Shown piece after piece: positions 1-10,079 of a stretch of 64,000 bases of DNA (position 1 is its first letter; each line of letters begins with the position of its first letter). The notes beneath the pieces were generated by a model, which worked only from the letters and a program-made list of their open reading frames with translations, ran no database searches and was not told the DNA's origin. Source of the DNA: Semisulcospira habei. Taxonomy: Eukaryota > Mollusca > Gastropoda > Semisulcospiridae. A program made the translations under genes and the position numbers. The DNA is taken from positions 160,914,093-160,978,092 of the forward strand of contig BTPG01000002.1 in NCBI GenBank assembly GCA_036245525.1, in the 5' to 3' direction.

Positions 1-967
1 CTCTGATAATCTTTAACAGTCTCCCTAACTCCCGCATCCTGGAGCTGATTTGTCCAGCCGTGTGTTCTTCAATGTCCCTGCGGTCAAATAATCTCTTTCC
101 ATACTCAAGAAGCAAGGGGTCAGTTCTGATGAGACGGCTTATCTCATCATCTCTCTGGGTAGCCAAGACCTTGTGGTAGAAGGAAAATTCAACGTCTAAG
201 GGTATTGGAAGCATGAGCCGACCACGGCGAGCGGCGTCCCCTCGCCGAGTGATCTGAAACCCTCCTGGCTTCTGACAGCAACGTTTTGAGTGTACAGAGA
301 TCAGCTTTTTTTGATAGAGCCCTTTGCAATGGCTACAGGCGAGAAGGTCGTCTACCTTACTAGTTTTGGTGCGATACTTAGGAATCAAACATCCGGATTT
401 GTTTTCAAGAACAGCAACGTTATGCATGTAATCACCCTCATCTTGTAGTCTGATCCATGCTCGACGTCTCTGCTTGGTCCCTTTTTTCATCGACAAAATT
501 TTAGCAACGTCAGCCTCATCTGCATGGACATCTTGTAAGTGCGTGCTCATTTTCAAGACAAGCTTGCCACACAATTTGCATGCATGTTTCTTGTCCCATT
601 TGTACTTTCCTTTCCCTCTCTGCGACACGTGCACACCCGTTTCTTCTGTAAGTGCTCTTTCCCCACTCTTTCCAGCATCATGTTCCTCCTGCCTATCCAC
701 ATTCTCATTGCCACCCCCTAACGCACACTGCACCTTGCTGGTACTAGCGTCACCAACACCTGGCCACCCCAAACCTGCCACTTTGATGAAATCTAACATA
801 GTCGATACAATACTGTCTATGTCCGAGATCCCAGCAATTGATGCCGACACACCCTCTGAATCCGGTGAGCTCGAGCCAGGAACAAACTCCTCGTCATCAC
901 TGCCCTCGTATTGCGATGCGCTGGCACTGCTCTCAGTCTCGGGTCCATCCCAGGCGCCATTTGCCAA
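1..967 (-). CDS. Zinc-finger tyrosine-recombinase repeat gene, copy 1 (5' part, runs off window edge)
   Basis: Read on the minus strand from a splice acceptor (pyrimidine-rich tract ending CAG at 968-970) this frame stays open for all 322 codons to the window edge; I checked every triplet for stops. It matches copy 2 (7665-10079) with almost no indels. The N-terminal part is acidic and Ser-rich, followed by a C2H2-like finger (CKxCGK...H...H) and a second Cys/His cluster (CSHCKG...H...C). The recombinase catalytic part would lie left of position 1. Known of the family: multi-copy invertebrate genes joining such fingers to a tyrosine recombinase; I judge it Crypton-like. Unlike copy 2 it has no TAA after the second finger, so this copy may be intact. 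The upstream exon was not found. Function as DNA recombinase/transposase is inference. Confidence 0.6.
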   Translation of the reverse strand, partial: MANGAWDGPETESSASASQYEGSDDEEFVPGSSSPDSEGVSASIAGISDIDSIVSTMLDFIKVAGLGWPGVGDASTSKVQCALGGGNENVDRQEEHDAGKSGERALTEETGVHVSQRGKGKYKWDKKHACKLCGKLVLKMSTHLQDVHADEADVAKILSMKKGTKQRRRAWIRLQDEGDYMHNVAVLENKSGCLIPKYRTKTSKVDDLLACSHCKGLYQKKLISVHSKRCCQKPGGFQITRRGDAARRGRLMLPIPLDVEFSFYHKVLATQRDDEISRLIRTDPLLLEYGKRLFDRRDIEEHTAGQISSRMRELGRLLKIIR

Positions 968-1303
968 CTGGAGAAAGAAAGAAAGAAAGATTAAAACCAA
1001 AGCTGCATTAGAAACAGAAACAGCCCAATTTTGGTTTAAAGGGGCCTTGCACAAGAATAAAAAGAGTAATCCCGTGTATGACCGATTTACATATGTGTGA
1101 CCTCGGTGACGAGGGCTGGCTTCTGCAGCAGTCAAAATCCACGTTTTCTGAAAATGCAAGCAGTTTTCACACATTTGTCAACCCTGCGTGACCCTTTGAG
1201 AGAGGTCACTCAAATTGGCATGTTTAAAAAGGTCTTGCCACAAAGTATCCTTGGGCCAAGCTTGAAGAATGTGGCTTGAATAGTCTCCGAGAAAATGCCA
1301 CCG
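968..1303 (-). other. Intron/upstream flank of recombinase repeat, copy 1
   Basis: No coding signal. This sequence is closely repeated at 10080-10403 beside copy 2, so it belongs to the duplicated unit. Part of it (around 1180-1270) also matches, in reverse complement, the repeat at 36880-36960. Confidence 0.55.
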
Positions 1304-2087
1304 TTAACTCATTCTACCCCCAGACACACCACAGCAGGATAACAGGGGTGGGATTCTAGTAAGAAAGAAAACGCGGAAAATCAAACGACATTGGTGGGGG
1401 GTGGGTGGGTGGGGGTGGGGGGGGGTGGGGGGGGGTTTCATGTCCTTCATTTTCAGCGGCCGAAAAATCAAACGACAGGGGGGGGGGGGGGGGGGGGATA
1501 GGCACGCGTGTCCACCGTTCGCCAAAGTATCCAAAAACCGACAGGGGGAGCGAGACCAAACACACCCGAAAATGGACTTTGTTATGACACTCCTGATCTG
1601 CAGTATAAAAATGGAATGTGCGTACCAGTTTATGTTCAGAATGCACACTAAACGGCACTCTGTCTTGGACAATATCCTTTTTCACCGCCATTTTCCACTG
1701 CGACCTAAAGCTACCGGAAGTGTCGGGCGATAGTGAACCAAACTACATACAAATCCAACCCATTTGAGATTTTTTTGCCATTTAAGAAGTTTTTTTTTTT
1801 CTCGTCTTTTTTGTTGTTATTAGACGCGGAAAATAAATATGCTTCAGCGGAATTGTGAAAGAATTTCCACGGAAATCCGCGGAAACGCGGAAGAATCCCA
1901 CCCTGGGATAAGGATCGACCATGATAGTTCAAAGGTGATGCCAGAACAGCTTGGCGCCTACGGGCGCCAAGCTATTCTGGCATCACCCTTGAACTATCAT
2001 GGTCGATCTGTGTCCTGCGCTGCAATGCGGTCTTGAGAGGACAGGGGCAAAATTTAAGGATTTTGGTGTTGGGGTAGAATGAGTTAA
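1304..2087. mobile_element. TTAA MITE family A, copy A1, with a nested 563-bp element
   Basis: TTAA at 1304-1307 and 2084-2087 flank ends CTCATTCTACCCC and GGGGTAGAATGAG. The inner hairpin (about 1915-2010) carries the family core with the AGCTTGGCGCC arm. The 776-bp interior equals the 206-bp family length plus a 563-bp insert, a 6-bp duplication and one base. The corresponding site beside recombinase copy 2 (TTAA at 10404-10407) is empty, which gives direct evidence of insertion with TTAA duplication. Confidence 0.85.
1343..1905. mobile_element. Nested 563-bp inverted-repeat element inside A1
   Basis: Ends CAGGGGTGGGATTC and GAATCCCACCCTG form about 14-bp terminal inverted repeats. They are flanked by the direct repeat GGATAA (1337-1342 and 1906-1911). 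The interior has two G-runs, near 1400-1435 and 1480-1498, and repeated GCGGAAAATC-type motifs; no credible ORF. A non-autonomous DNA transposon is likely; a 6-bp target duplication does not by itself assign a superfamily. Confidence 0.7.
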
Positions 2088-2444
2088 AGTTTACCATGGA
2101 CGACGGACGGACGACCAGTGGCCCAGAACATAAACTCACTTTTGCTTCGCACGCACGCCAGCCAATAAAATGAAGATGATCATAGAATCACTTTACTTAC
2201 CAGTTTGTAATTGGGAGCATTCCGCTGCCGTCCATGCACCCTCCTACCAGACGCACCCTCTGTGGCAGAGGCTGGGGGGCCATGATTCTGCAGCATAGAT
2301 CCCGATGGGTTTGGACATCCTGCTGCCATCCGGCGCTGGGTGTGTGCCAGAAAGTCCTGAGCCGGTGTGACCAAAATGGTGTTGCTGAGAACATGTCCAA
2401 TACAACCATGTAAACCAACTGACATTTTGAATCAGATTGATTGT
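2088..2444. other. Shared flank of duplicated recombinase repeat, copy 1
   Basis: Matches 10408-10810 closely (same GTTTACCATGGACG start). A related stretch in the opposite orientation starts near 36815. No gene seen. Confidence 0.5.
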
Positions 2445-2990
2445 ACATTGCTTAACGTCCCGACAGCCACTAGGCTTTCTCAGGACGTGCCTGCACTGCT
2501 TGTGAAAAAAAACCCACCTAAACAGAACATTGCCATGTATGTCGCCTGCCGGTCAAATACGTTAACTCATTCTACCCCAACACCAAAATCCTTAAATTTT
2601 GCCCCTGTCCTCTCAAGACTGCATTGCAGTGCAGGGCACAGATCGACCATGATAGTTCAAGGGAGATGCCAGAATAGCTTGGCGCCCGTAGGCGCCAAGC
2701 TATTCTGGCATCACCCTTGAACTATCATGGTGGATCCTTATCCTGCCGTGGTGTGTCTGGGGTAGAATGAGTTAAATAAACCTAACACATGGGGCCAAGA
2801 CATAAAGCTAAGACCATTTAGCAACACACATCCAATATCAAGAGCTACAGGCAGTGCAGACAGTAGGGAGAGTTTTAAAAAGGCAAATTTATACAGGTGA
2901 ATGGACAAAGGGTAGACAGAAACACATGCATGCCCCAGAATTGAGAGAAAAACCCACCCTGTGGGGCTGACCAGGGTGACCCTGAGAACT
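2445..2990 (-). mobile_element. SINE-like retroelement, 5'-truncated, split by MITE A2
   Basis: Reverse-complement match to the elements at 28000-28344 and 36099-36463: tail with GACGTTAAGCAATGTACAA, the CGCCAGCC segment, and CAGCCCCACAGGGTGGGTTT near the 5' end. The first ~45 bases of the full element are absent. The matching position beside recombinase copy 2 (about 10808-10850) lacks it, so it inserted after the two copies separated. Confidence 0.65.
2562..2775. mobile_element. TTAA MITE family A, copy A2 (206-bp interior)
   Basis: TTAA at 2562-2565 and 2772-2775 enclose 206 bp with 13-bp ends CTCATTCTACCCC and GGGGTAGAATGAG and a central hairpin. It lies in reverse orientation to A1. It splits the SINE-like element at ATACG-TTAA-ATAAACC; the uninterrupted site is visible in the copy at 36330-36350, a second empty-site proof. 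Confidence 0.88.
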
Positions 2991-3835
2991 AAAAACTGGC
3001 AATACAGTAAAAAGCGATACTTCAGTTGCACATTCCTAAACGAGACCTGTTTGTGGACGTTCGTTCTTCGAATCGCGAGGCAGTTTTGCGAACGAGGATT
3101 GAAATCTGGCGCCATTTTTGTTTTTTTAAAAAAAAAAGTCAACTGATAGTTACTGTGCATGCATGTGGCAAGTTAACACGTCAGAAAAAAAAAGAAAGAA
3201 GAAACAAAATCGCGTGGCAGATTGACCTTGTAATGGGGTTATTGAACGAATTCCTTTCATTGAAGAAGAAAGCTTTTGTTAAAATCGTGGGGTTCTATTA
3301 TCATTTACTACAAGACTCAACGGTCAGGCCCGGTGCGGCCGAGAGGCCGAAGACACGTTTGAAAGCAGACGCCTTATTTTTCTGGGCCAAACGGGTACGG
3401 GGATTGGAGGCATCTCTCAGTTAAATAACTGCACTGAACAAGTACATTTGGGCGTGCTCTTAACTAAGAAATATTGCATAAAGTACCTCTGCAAATGCGA
3501 GAGAATGACCGGTGCGTCCGTTGGAGACGAAAGACGTTTAAGCAAGGGAAGCAACTCCGTTCATCGGTGTTGGACCAATCAAATTGATCTGAAAACACTC
3601 CGGCCGCTTCCGTGTCCACACACAGGCCCAGGGCATCCCTGAAACACAACGATGAAGTAAATCTGTTAAAATGGGCACATCGTATTTTGATATTTTTTTC
3701 TGAATTTTGAATGAAAGATAATACAGAAACAACCCTCAGAAAAAATGGGTGTCTGATCTGGCCACCCAGAATTTTACACAGACCCAGATTGCATAAGGAT
3801 GGTAAAGAAAGTAACCCATTTCAGTCATTTGGTGT

Positions 3836-3837
<2 letters not shown>
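2991..3837. other. Shared flank of duplicated recombinase repeat, copy 1
   Basis: Several blocks match 10850-11667 in order, for example around 3205-3310 with 11070-11170, 3420-3490 with 11280-11345, and 3700-3837 with 11545-11667. No gene is recognised in either copy. Confidence 0.55.

Positions 3838-3911
<74 letters not shown>
3838..3911. repeat. (CA)n microsatellite ending copy 1 of the duplication
   Basis: About 36 CA units. Similarity between the two large repeat copies stops at this tract and at its counterpart 11668-11741. Confidence 0.95.
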
Positions 3912-3914
<3 letters not shown>

Positions 3915-4491
3915 CGCACAAAAGCCTCACAGTGGGTTACCTACCATTTCATGTGAAAATGGGTTCCCATATTTCTATTTATTCTAGGGCTCTGGAATTG
4001 ATGCGAATGTTTAGAACTCACCTTATAACTAAGCTCTATAACTTAAAATAAAATAGACATTTTCTAGAAACAGAGCCACTAGATGCAGAAAAAATGGGTT
4101 TCTACCAATAAAGTGGGTGGGTGTCTCTCACACAAAAACTGGCATTACAGTCAAAATGGGTGTTTCACAACATTAGGCGTCTGTAATAAGGTCAAGTGCA
4201 TGGAATACTTTTTTTTTCACATTCATATTTTTGTTTGGTTTTTTTCAACTTAATGTGTATGTATGCATTAACATTCTTAACATTGTATGGTGCAAAATTG
4301 AATGAACACTGGCCTGTAACCTTTCGATTATGATTTTTACAGAGGAAATCTTTTAAACATTGCTACGTTTTGTCCTTCTGAAGCAAAACAGTTTATCATG
4401 GCATTTATGTGAGAATTCTGGAAATTAAACGACTTTTAAAAAAAAATGTACTCTGCAGTTTGAGACAAACAGCAACAGAGCATTTTGAATA
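3912..4491. other. No gene seen
   Basis: AT-rich sequence with several scattered AAAATGGGTG-type words like those just left of the CA tract. No ORF or RNA gene I can support. Confidence 0.5.
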
Positions 4492-4721
4492 TTAACCCTT
4501 ATTATTCGGAATACACCAGTGTGTGCAACAAGTGTGACTAAAATAGTCCAAAGGGTAGTGGCAGAATAGCTTGGCGCCTCTAGGCGCCAAGCTATTGTGG
4601 CACCACCCTTGAACTAATAATGCCATTGGTCTATGTCCTCATCTGTAAGTTCTGTAATGTAGCTTGCATATATGGCAGTGTACAAATTTGAAGCTTTTAG
4701 CCTCAGTATGATGCAGGTTAA
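4492..4721. mobile_element. TTAA MITE family D, reverse copy
   Basis: TTAA at 4492-4495 and 4718-4721. The inner hairpin (about 4540-4615) has the AGCTTGGCGCC arms. In reverse complement it aligns over its whole length with 54468-54664 and 61794-62005 (shared GAGGCTAAAA and CTTCAAATTTGT segments). Confidence 0.75.
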
Positions 4722-4775
4722 AAAGTGTGGAAAAATATGAAAGACAGAAAAAGACCCAGACGAAGAAACTAACAC

Positions 4776-4989
4776 TTAACTTATTCTACCCCAGACACAC
4801 CAGAGCAAAATAAAGATCGACCATGATAGTTCAAGGCTGATGCCAGAATAGAGTGGCGCCTATGGCCGCCAAGCTATTCTGGCATCACCCTTGAACTATC
4901 GTGGTCGATCTGTGTCCTGCCCTGCAACGCAGTTTTCAGAAGACGACTTCAACATTTGGGGATTCCGGTCTTGGGGTAGAATGAGTTAA
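4776..4989. mobile_element. TTAA MITE family A, copy A3 (206-bp interior)
   Basis: TTAA at 4776-4779 and 4986-4989 around exactly 206 bp. Left end has TTATTCTACCCC, right end GGGGTAGAATGAG, with the central hairpin between about 4820 and 4905. Confidence 0.85.
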
Positions 4990-5287
4990 AATGACAAAAC
5001 AGAACACTGACATTAATTAATGAACTGACAACATAGGATATCAATCACTTGAAACTTCAGCCTTTATTAATCACATCAAAGGTGCATGCATATAAAAACA
5101 CAGTAATTGTTTGTAAACACTTCAAATCAAACAATCAAGAGCAGTCAAACCTTTTTCTGCCAACTTTGTGATGAGGAAAACTAGTTCTTGCCCAAGTTCG
5201 GCACGTAAAGGGTTACCGCGACTTATGTGCCTCTATTCATAAAATGGAGAGAGAAATATAATACTGAGTTCTAGCAAGTGCGACAAT
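4990..5287. other. No gene seen
   Basis: Unremarkable AT-rich sequence between two inverted-repeat elements. Confidence 0.4.
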
Positions 5288-6010
5288 AAAGTTTAGCCGA
5301 GTTGGTATACCTCGTCCAGTGCCTAGGTTAAATGCACCAGTGATGCCAATGTTGCTATATTGGCAGCAGACCGGTCGCTCGGACCGGTCTGGTGCACCCG
5401 ATCGGTTTAGAGCGTGTGTTTTCTGCACCTGTAATGGGCAACCTCGGAGAAAGAATCACGTGAGCTTCGTTTGACTGCTGCAAAATAACATGAATAAAGA
5501 ATAAACCCTTTCCCATATATGCAATCCAGCAATTATGCATCCATCCTTATGCTAGCACCATGAAACATTACGCGATTTGGCAGATTTTTAAAAATAGCTT
5601 TTTTAAATCCTCAATGGAGGTGATTTTTGCGACATCTGCGTCGTTTGCGGCAGAAAGCACCGTCAAAGTTGAAGTTCGAGAAATGAGCGCACTACATGTA
5701 CAATAGACTTGATTCAGTGGTGTTGGGCATGACTCAAGCCTCCGCCATCTCAACACAAAACTGGCGTGTTCGGGGAGATAAAAGGCTACAAGTTAAAACC
5801 GCAAACGAACCTTTTTTTTTTGACTGCGATCACAATCTTCTGCGTGAACGTACGAGACCACACTACAAGTGCACAAGCCAACCTGCGCGCACAGTTCTGG
5901 TGCACATGGCCGGTCCGAGCGACCAGTCTGGTGCGAAAATAGCAACAGTGGCACCGCTGGTGCGTTTAACCTAGGTAGAGGGCGAGGTATACCAACTCAG
6001 CTAAGGTTTA
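5288..6010. mobile_element. Foldback element with ~110-bp inverted repeats
   Basis: The left arm (5288-5400) and right arm (about 5890-6010) are imperfect reverse complements: TTGGTATACCTCG against CGAGGTATACCAA, CCTAGGTTAAA against TTTAACCTAGG, and GGTCGCTCGGACCGG against its complement. The ~490-bp spacer has no recognised ORF. A clear target-site duplication is not visible. Confidence 0.65.
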
Positions 6011-6290
6011 TGCTTCCTGTGATTTTAGAAACAACAATGCACAGTATGCAAAGTGTACTTTATAGTAACCAAAAAAAAAAAGTTACAGACATTTCCAAAA
6101 TGATCCAGGCGTACATCAGATAAAAACAAGCTATACACACTGAAAAAAATAACACTCTTGTAATAAATGTTTATCATGTTGACAATGGTTTTCTTATCTT
6201 ATTATAAATCACCCTCGTGGTGGACAAAAGACGTTAAGCCCTAAATATTTAACATTTTTTCTTATCTTATTATTGTCTTTCATCCTGATT
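6011..6290. repeat. Diverged monomers of the 156-bp satellite
   Basis: Contains the CACTCTTGTAATAAA and TGTTGACAATGGTTTTCTTA words of the satellite at 7043-7640, with indels. Confidence 0.5.
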
Positions 6291-6460
6291 GGTTGTACAT
6301 TGCTGAACGTCCGGATGTGCCAGCACTGATAATGAAGGGGGAAAAAATAAAATAAAATAATGAACAGAATATTGAATGTATGTCGCCAGCCAGTCTAATA
6401 CGCTAAATAAACTTAACATCATTTAGCAACACACATCCAAAATCAAGAGAGATACACCAC
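6290..6460 (-). mobile_element. SINE-like element fragment
   Basis: Degenerate reverse-complement match to the 3' half of the SINE-like family: TTGTACATTGCTGAACGTCC, the CGCCAGCC segment, CATTTAGCAACACACATCCA. Confidence 0.5.
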
Positions 6461-6462
6461 CA

Positions 6463-6560
6463 CCACCACCACCCCCCCCCCTCCCTCCCCCCCCCCCAAA
6501 AAAAAAAAAAAAAAAAAACCCACAAAAAACAACAACAACAAACAAACAAAAAAATTATTC
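6463..6560. repeat. Low-complexity (CAC)n / C-run / A-run tract
   Basis: Runs of CAC, then C, then A, then CAA and CAAA units. Confidence 0.85.
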
Positions 6561-6599
6561 AGACCCAAACGATGACTGCCAATCATGTAAAATGCAAAG

Positions 6600-6914
6600 A
6601 AAAGAAGTGCCCAATGGAGAAAGAAACAAGCTTAGAAAAGACGGTTACAACACAATTCAGTAAGATTTCAGGTAAATCCGCCCTTGTCAAAACAGACAAA
6701 CAAACAAACAAACAGAGAGATCAGTCTCTACTTATCTTTGTTCACAGAAGGAATGTGCTGCACATTCCTTCTGCCAATGAAGATAAGTAGCGGCTAATCT
6801 CTCTGTTTGTTTGTTTGTCTATTTTGAAAAAAGGGTATTTACCCGAAATATTAATAAATTGTGTTGTACCCATCTTTTCTAAGCGTGTTTCTTTCTCCGT
6901 TGGGTACTTCTTTA
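6600..6914. mobile_element. Long hairpin (about 155-bp arms)
   Basis: An almost continuous inverted repeat centred at 6761 (GGAATGTGC-TGCACATTCC). The arms include GAAAGAAACA, CTTAGAAAAGA and (CAAA)n / (TTTG)n. The outer GTGCCCAATGGAG / TCCGTTGGGTAC and inner CTTAGAAAAGAC words relate it to the smaller hairpin at 61010-61120, so it is a foldback/MITE family. Confidence 0.7.
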
Positions 6915-6929
6915 ATGTTACACAGCATA

Positions 6930-7640
6930 CAAAATGATCCAGGTGTACATCAGATAAAAACAGAGCTATACACGCTGAAAACAACTGAATAATAACGTAC
7001 TTGTAATAAGTCTTTATGTTGACAATGATTGTTTCTTTTTGTCTTATTATTGTCTTTCGTCCCCAACCGCTGTTTCATCAGCAGTTCCATTTTCAAAGTT
7101 TTACATGTTATATACAGTATACAAAATGATGCAGGTGCACCAACCCCATAGTAGCACTCTTGTAATAAATCTTTATGTTGACAATGGTTTTCTTACTCCT
7201 TATTATTGTCTCTCGTCCCCAAGCGCCGTTCCATCAGCAGTTCCATTTTCAAAGTTTCACATGTTATATACAGTATACAAAATGATGCAGGCGCACCAAA
7301 CCCATAGTAGCACTCTTGTAATAAATCTTTATGTTGACAATGGTTTTCTTACTCCTTATTATTGTCTCTCGTCCCCAAGCGCCGTTCCATCAGCAGTTCC
7401 ATTTTCAAAGTTTTACATGTTATATACAGTATACAAAATGATGCAGGCGCACCAACCCCATAGTAGCACTCTTGTAATAAATCTTTATGTTGACAATGGT
7501 TTTCTTGCCCCTTATTATTGTCTCTCGTCCCCAAGCGTCGTTCCATTTGCAGTTCCATTGACAAAAACAAGCTAGACATGCTGAAACCAACCCAATAATA
7601 ATGAACACTCTTGTAATAAATCTGTATGAAAACGCAAATG
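6930..7640. repeat. 156-bp tandem satellite
   Basis: At least three tandem units plus degenerate edge units, each with CAGCAGTTCCATTTTCAAAG, a TATACAGTATACAAAATGATG stretch and CACTCTTGTAATAAATC. Because 156 is a multiple of three it leaves a long plus-strand frame open with a 52-residue repeat; I treat that frame as spurious. Confidence 0.85.
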
Positions 7641-7664
7641 ACGCGAGTGTCGGAGAATCTCAAT

Positions 7665-10079
7665 TCATTTCTTTTGTAACTTTTTCAGTCTGTTGCAGAT
7701 GTAATCCTTAATGTTTGTCCAGCGCCTATGTCTAAGTGCAGGCTCTTCTGCAATTGCCTGCTGTATCTCGGCCTTTCCAGGAAGTTTGTTCACGATGAGG
7801 TGTGTCTTGAAACGAGTTTCAACAGCTTTCTCTTCAGCTTTCCCCCATGGTTTCCTTGTAAATCTAGCTTTCTTTCGAACAGGAGCCGACGCAGAACTGT
7901 CATCATCAAAACTATCTAGTTTGTCATCAGGCTCTGGACGTCTTTTCTCAGTCATGCTCATTGATTCCTGTGTTGTTGACTTGCTATTTGCTTCATTCAC
8001 AGGTGCTGTTTCCCCAGAGACCTCTCTGAGAGTTTCTGATGTGTTTTCATTGTCAAAGTCAATCTCTTCGTCATCGCCCAGTTCAGCTCTAATGCAACTC
8101 TCAAAATCTGTCATCCCATTGTTAACTGACAGAAGAATCTTTGCCACTTTTGCCTTTTGAAGGACGTCTTGAGGTTGGCGGTAGATATGGCGATGTATCC
8201 GAATATCATGACCAAGGAAGTCTGCCAGCTGATCCTGATCTAACTCTGAGATGGCCATGGACTGAGCCAAAGTTGCAACCTGCTTCCGTAACTGAGTAAA
8301 TGTGAACATGGCTGGGTTTGACACTTGTGCTTGTAGCGCATGTTCCTTCAGAACATCATGGCCTCTGTAAGGCCTCTGACCAGAAGGTGTGGCAAAGATG
8401 TACTGGGAACCGGCGAGAGCTGGCACTGATTGCCTCATTTGAAGGATTCTGTCCACAGTTGTCATCATCTTCTTCTTCAGCAAAATGGGAACACTCCTAT
8501 TAAACTTGCCCCTGATTTCCACTCGCTGAAAATGATTCACCATTTTCTTCTCAACCTCTGTGAGACCTTTCAAGATATCTTGATTGGTGATCGATCCAAT
8601 CTTAGCATTCTGGAAGTCTGATACCTTCATTCTCTGAACTTCTCCCCCTCGTTTTCAGTTGAAAAGTGATACAGCGCAAAGAGTTGCTTTAACCAGTGTT
8701 GGATAATCTTCCGAAACCATCCTTGTCTCAAGAAGCTGTTGGACCTTCCTCACATCTTCACATGATGGGATCAGCTTGGGTTTGTTCATGGTCATTTTCC
8801 CGACTGACTGGGCTGCTGTAGCTGACACACAATCGTACCAGTCCCGGGTGAAGACAGAGTCAAAGCGCTGCGCCTCAGAGAGCTCCTGTCGCCACCTGTC
8901 ATCTGAACCATGCCCAAGCTGTTTGGATGCTAGCGACTGTTTGATCTGTGAACATTTTTTCAAAGCATGGCCTACGCGCATTGCAAGATTGCCTTTTTTG
9001 AACTGATGTGTGTCCTCATCAAATTCTGCTAGCTCTTTTACAGCCAGTACAACATGATCAAAGCTAGCTGAATTGACCACAGCATTTAAACTTGCGATTT
9101 TCATTTCTGACCTCACTCAAAGAATCTTTAATAGTCTCCCTAACTCCCGCATCCTGGAGCTGATTTGCCCAGCCGTGTGTTCTTCAATGTCCCTGCGGTC
9201 AAATAATCTCTTTCCATACTCCAGAAGCAAGGGGTCAGTTCTGATGAGACGGCTTATCTCATCATCTCTCTGTCTGGCTAAAACCTTATGATAGAAGGAA
9301 AAGTCAACGTCTAAGGGTATTGGAAGCATTAGCCTCCCACGTTGAGCAGCCTCACCTCGCTTAGCGAACTGAAACCCTTCTTATTTCTGACAGCAACGTT
9401 TTGAGTGTACAGAGATCAGCTTTTTTTGATAGAGCCCTTTGCAATGGCTACAGGCGAGAAGGTCGTCTACCTTACTAGTTTTGGTGCGATACTTAGGAAT
9501 AAAACATCCTGATTTCTTTTCAAGAACTGCAACATTATGCATGTAATCACCCTCATCTTGTATTCTGATCCATGCTTGATGTCTCTGCTTAGTCCCTTTT
9601 TTTATCATCAAAATTGTATCAACGTCTGCCTCATCTGCATGGACATCGTGTAAGTGCGTGCTCATTTTCAAAACAAGCTTGCCACAAAATTTGCATGCAT
9701 GTTTCTTGTCCCATTTGTACTTTCCTTTCCCTCTCTGCGACACGTGCACACCCGTTTCTTTGGTAAGCGCTCTTTCCCCACCCCCAACATCATGTTCCTT
9801 CTGCCTATCCACATTGTCATTGCCACCAGCTAATTCATCCCCTAACGCACACTGCACCTTGCTGGTACTTGCTTCACTGACACCTGCCCACCCTGAACCA
9901 GCCACTTTGAAATCTAACATATTCAATACAATACTGTCTGTGTCAGAGACCCCAGAGATTGATGGCGACACACCGTCTGAATCCTGTGAGCTCGAGCCAG
10001 AAACAAACTCCTCGTCATCACTGTCCTTGTATTGCGATGCGCTTGCACTCTCAGTCTCATCCCAGGCTCCATTTGCCAA
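7665..10079 (-). pseudogene. Zinc-finger tyrosine-recombinase repeat gene, copy 2 (three in-frame stops)
   Basis: One minus-strand frame of about 805 codons from a splice acceptor (AG at 10080-10081) to a stop at 7665. It is interrupted by TAA (9381), TGA (9117) and TGA (8655); copy 1 reads through the first two. Order: acidic Ser-rich start, C2H2-like finger, second Cys/His cluster, helical middle, then the recombinase. Catalytic signature: an Arg box KRGGEVQR, then LRKQVAT, LGHD and HRHIYR with the presumptive nucleophile Tyr. The 8655 TGA falls two residues before the KRGGE box and is one transition from CGA (Arg). These motifs are those of tyrosine recombinases; the finger-plus-recombinase layout is a multi-copy invertebrate family I judge Crypton-like. 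The C-terminal tail is acidic then Lys-rich. All catalytic residues remain, so decay looks recent. Element termini were not found. Confidence 0.65.

Noticed and set aside
474..1100. 208-residue plus frame, and the similar 9658-10170 frame
   Set aside because: Antisense shadows of the two recombinase copies, whose minus frame carries the recognisable fingers.
1304..1733. Pro-rich minus and Gly-rich plus frames over G-runs
   Set aside because: Low-complexity translation of homopolymer runs inside a nested transposon.
7039..7575. 178-residue plus frame with a 52-residue repeat
   Set aside because: Explained by a 156-bp satellite whose period is divisible by three.
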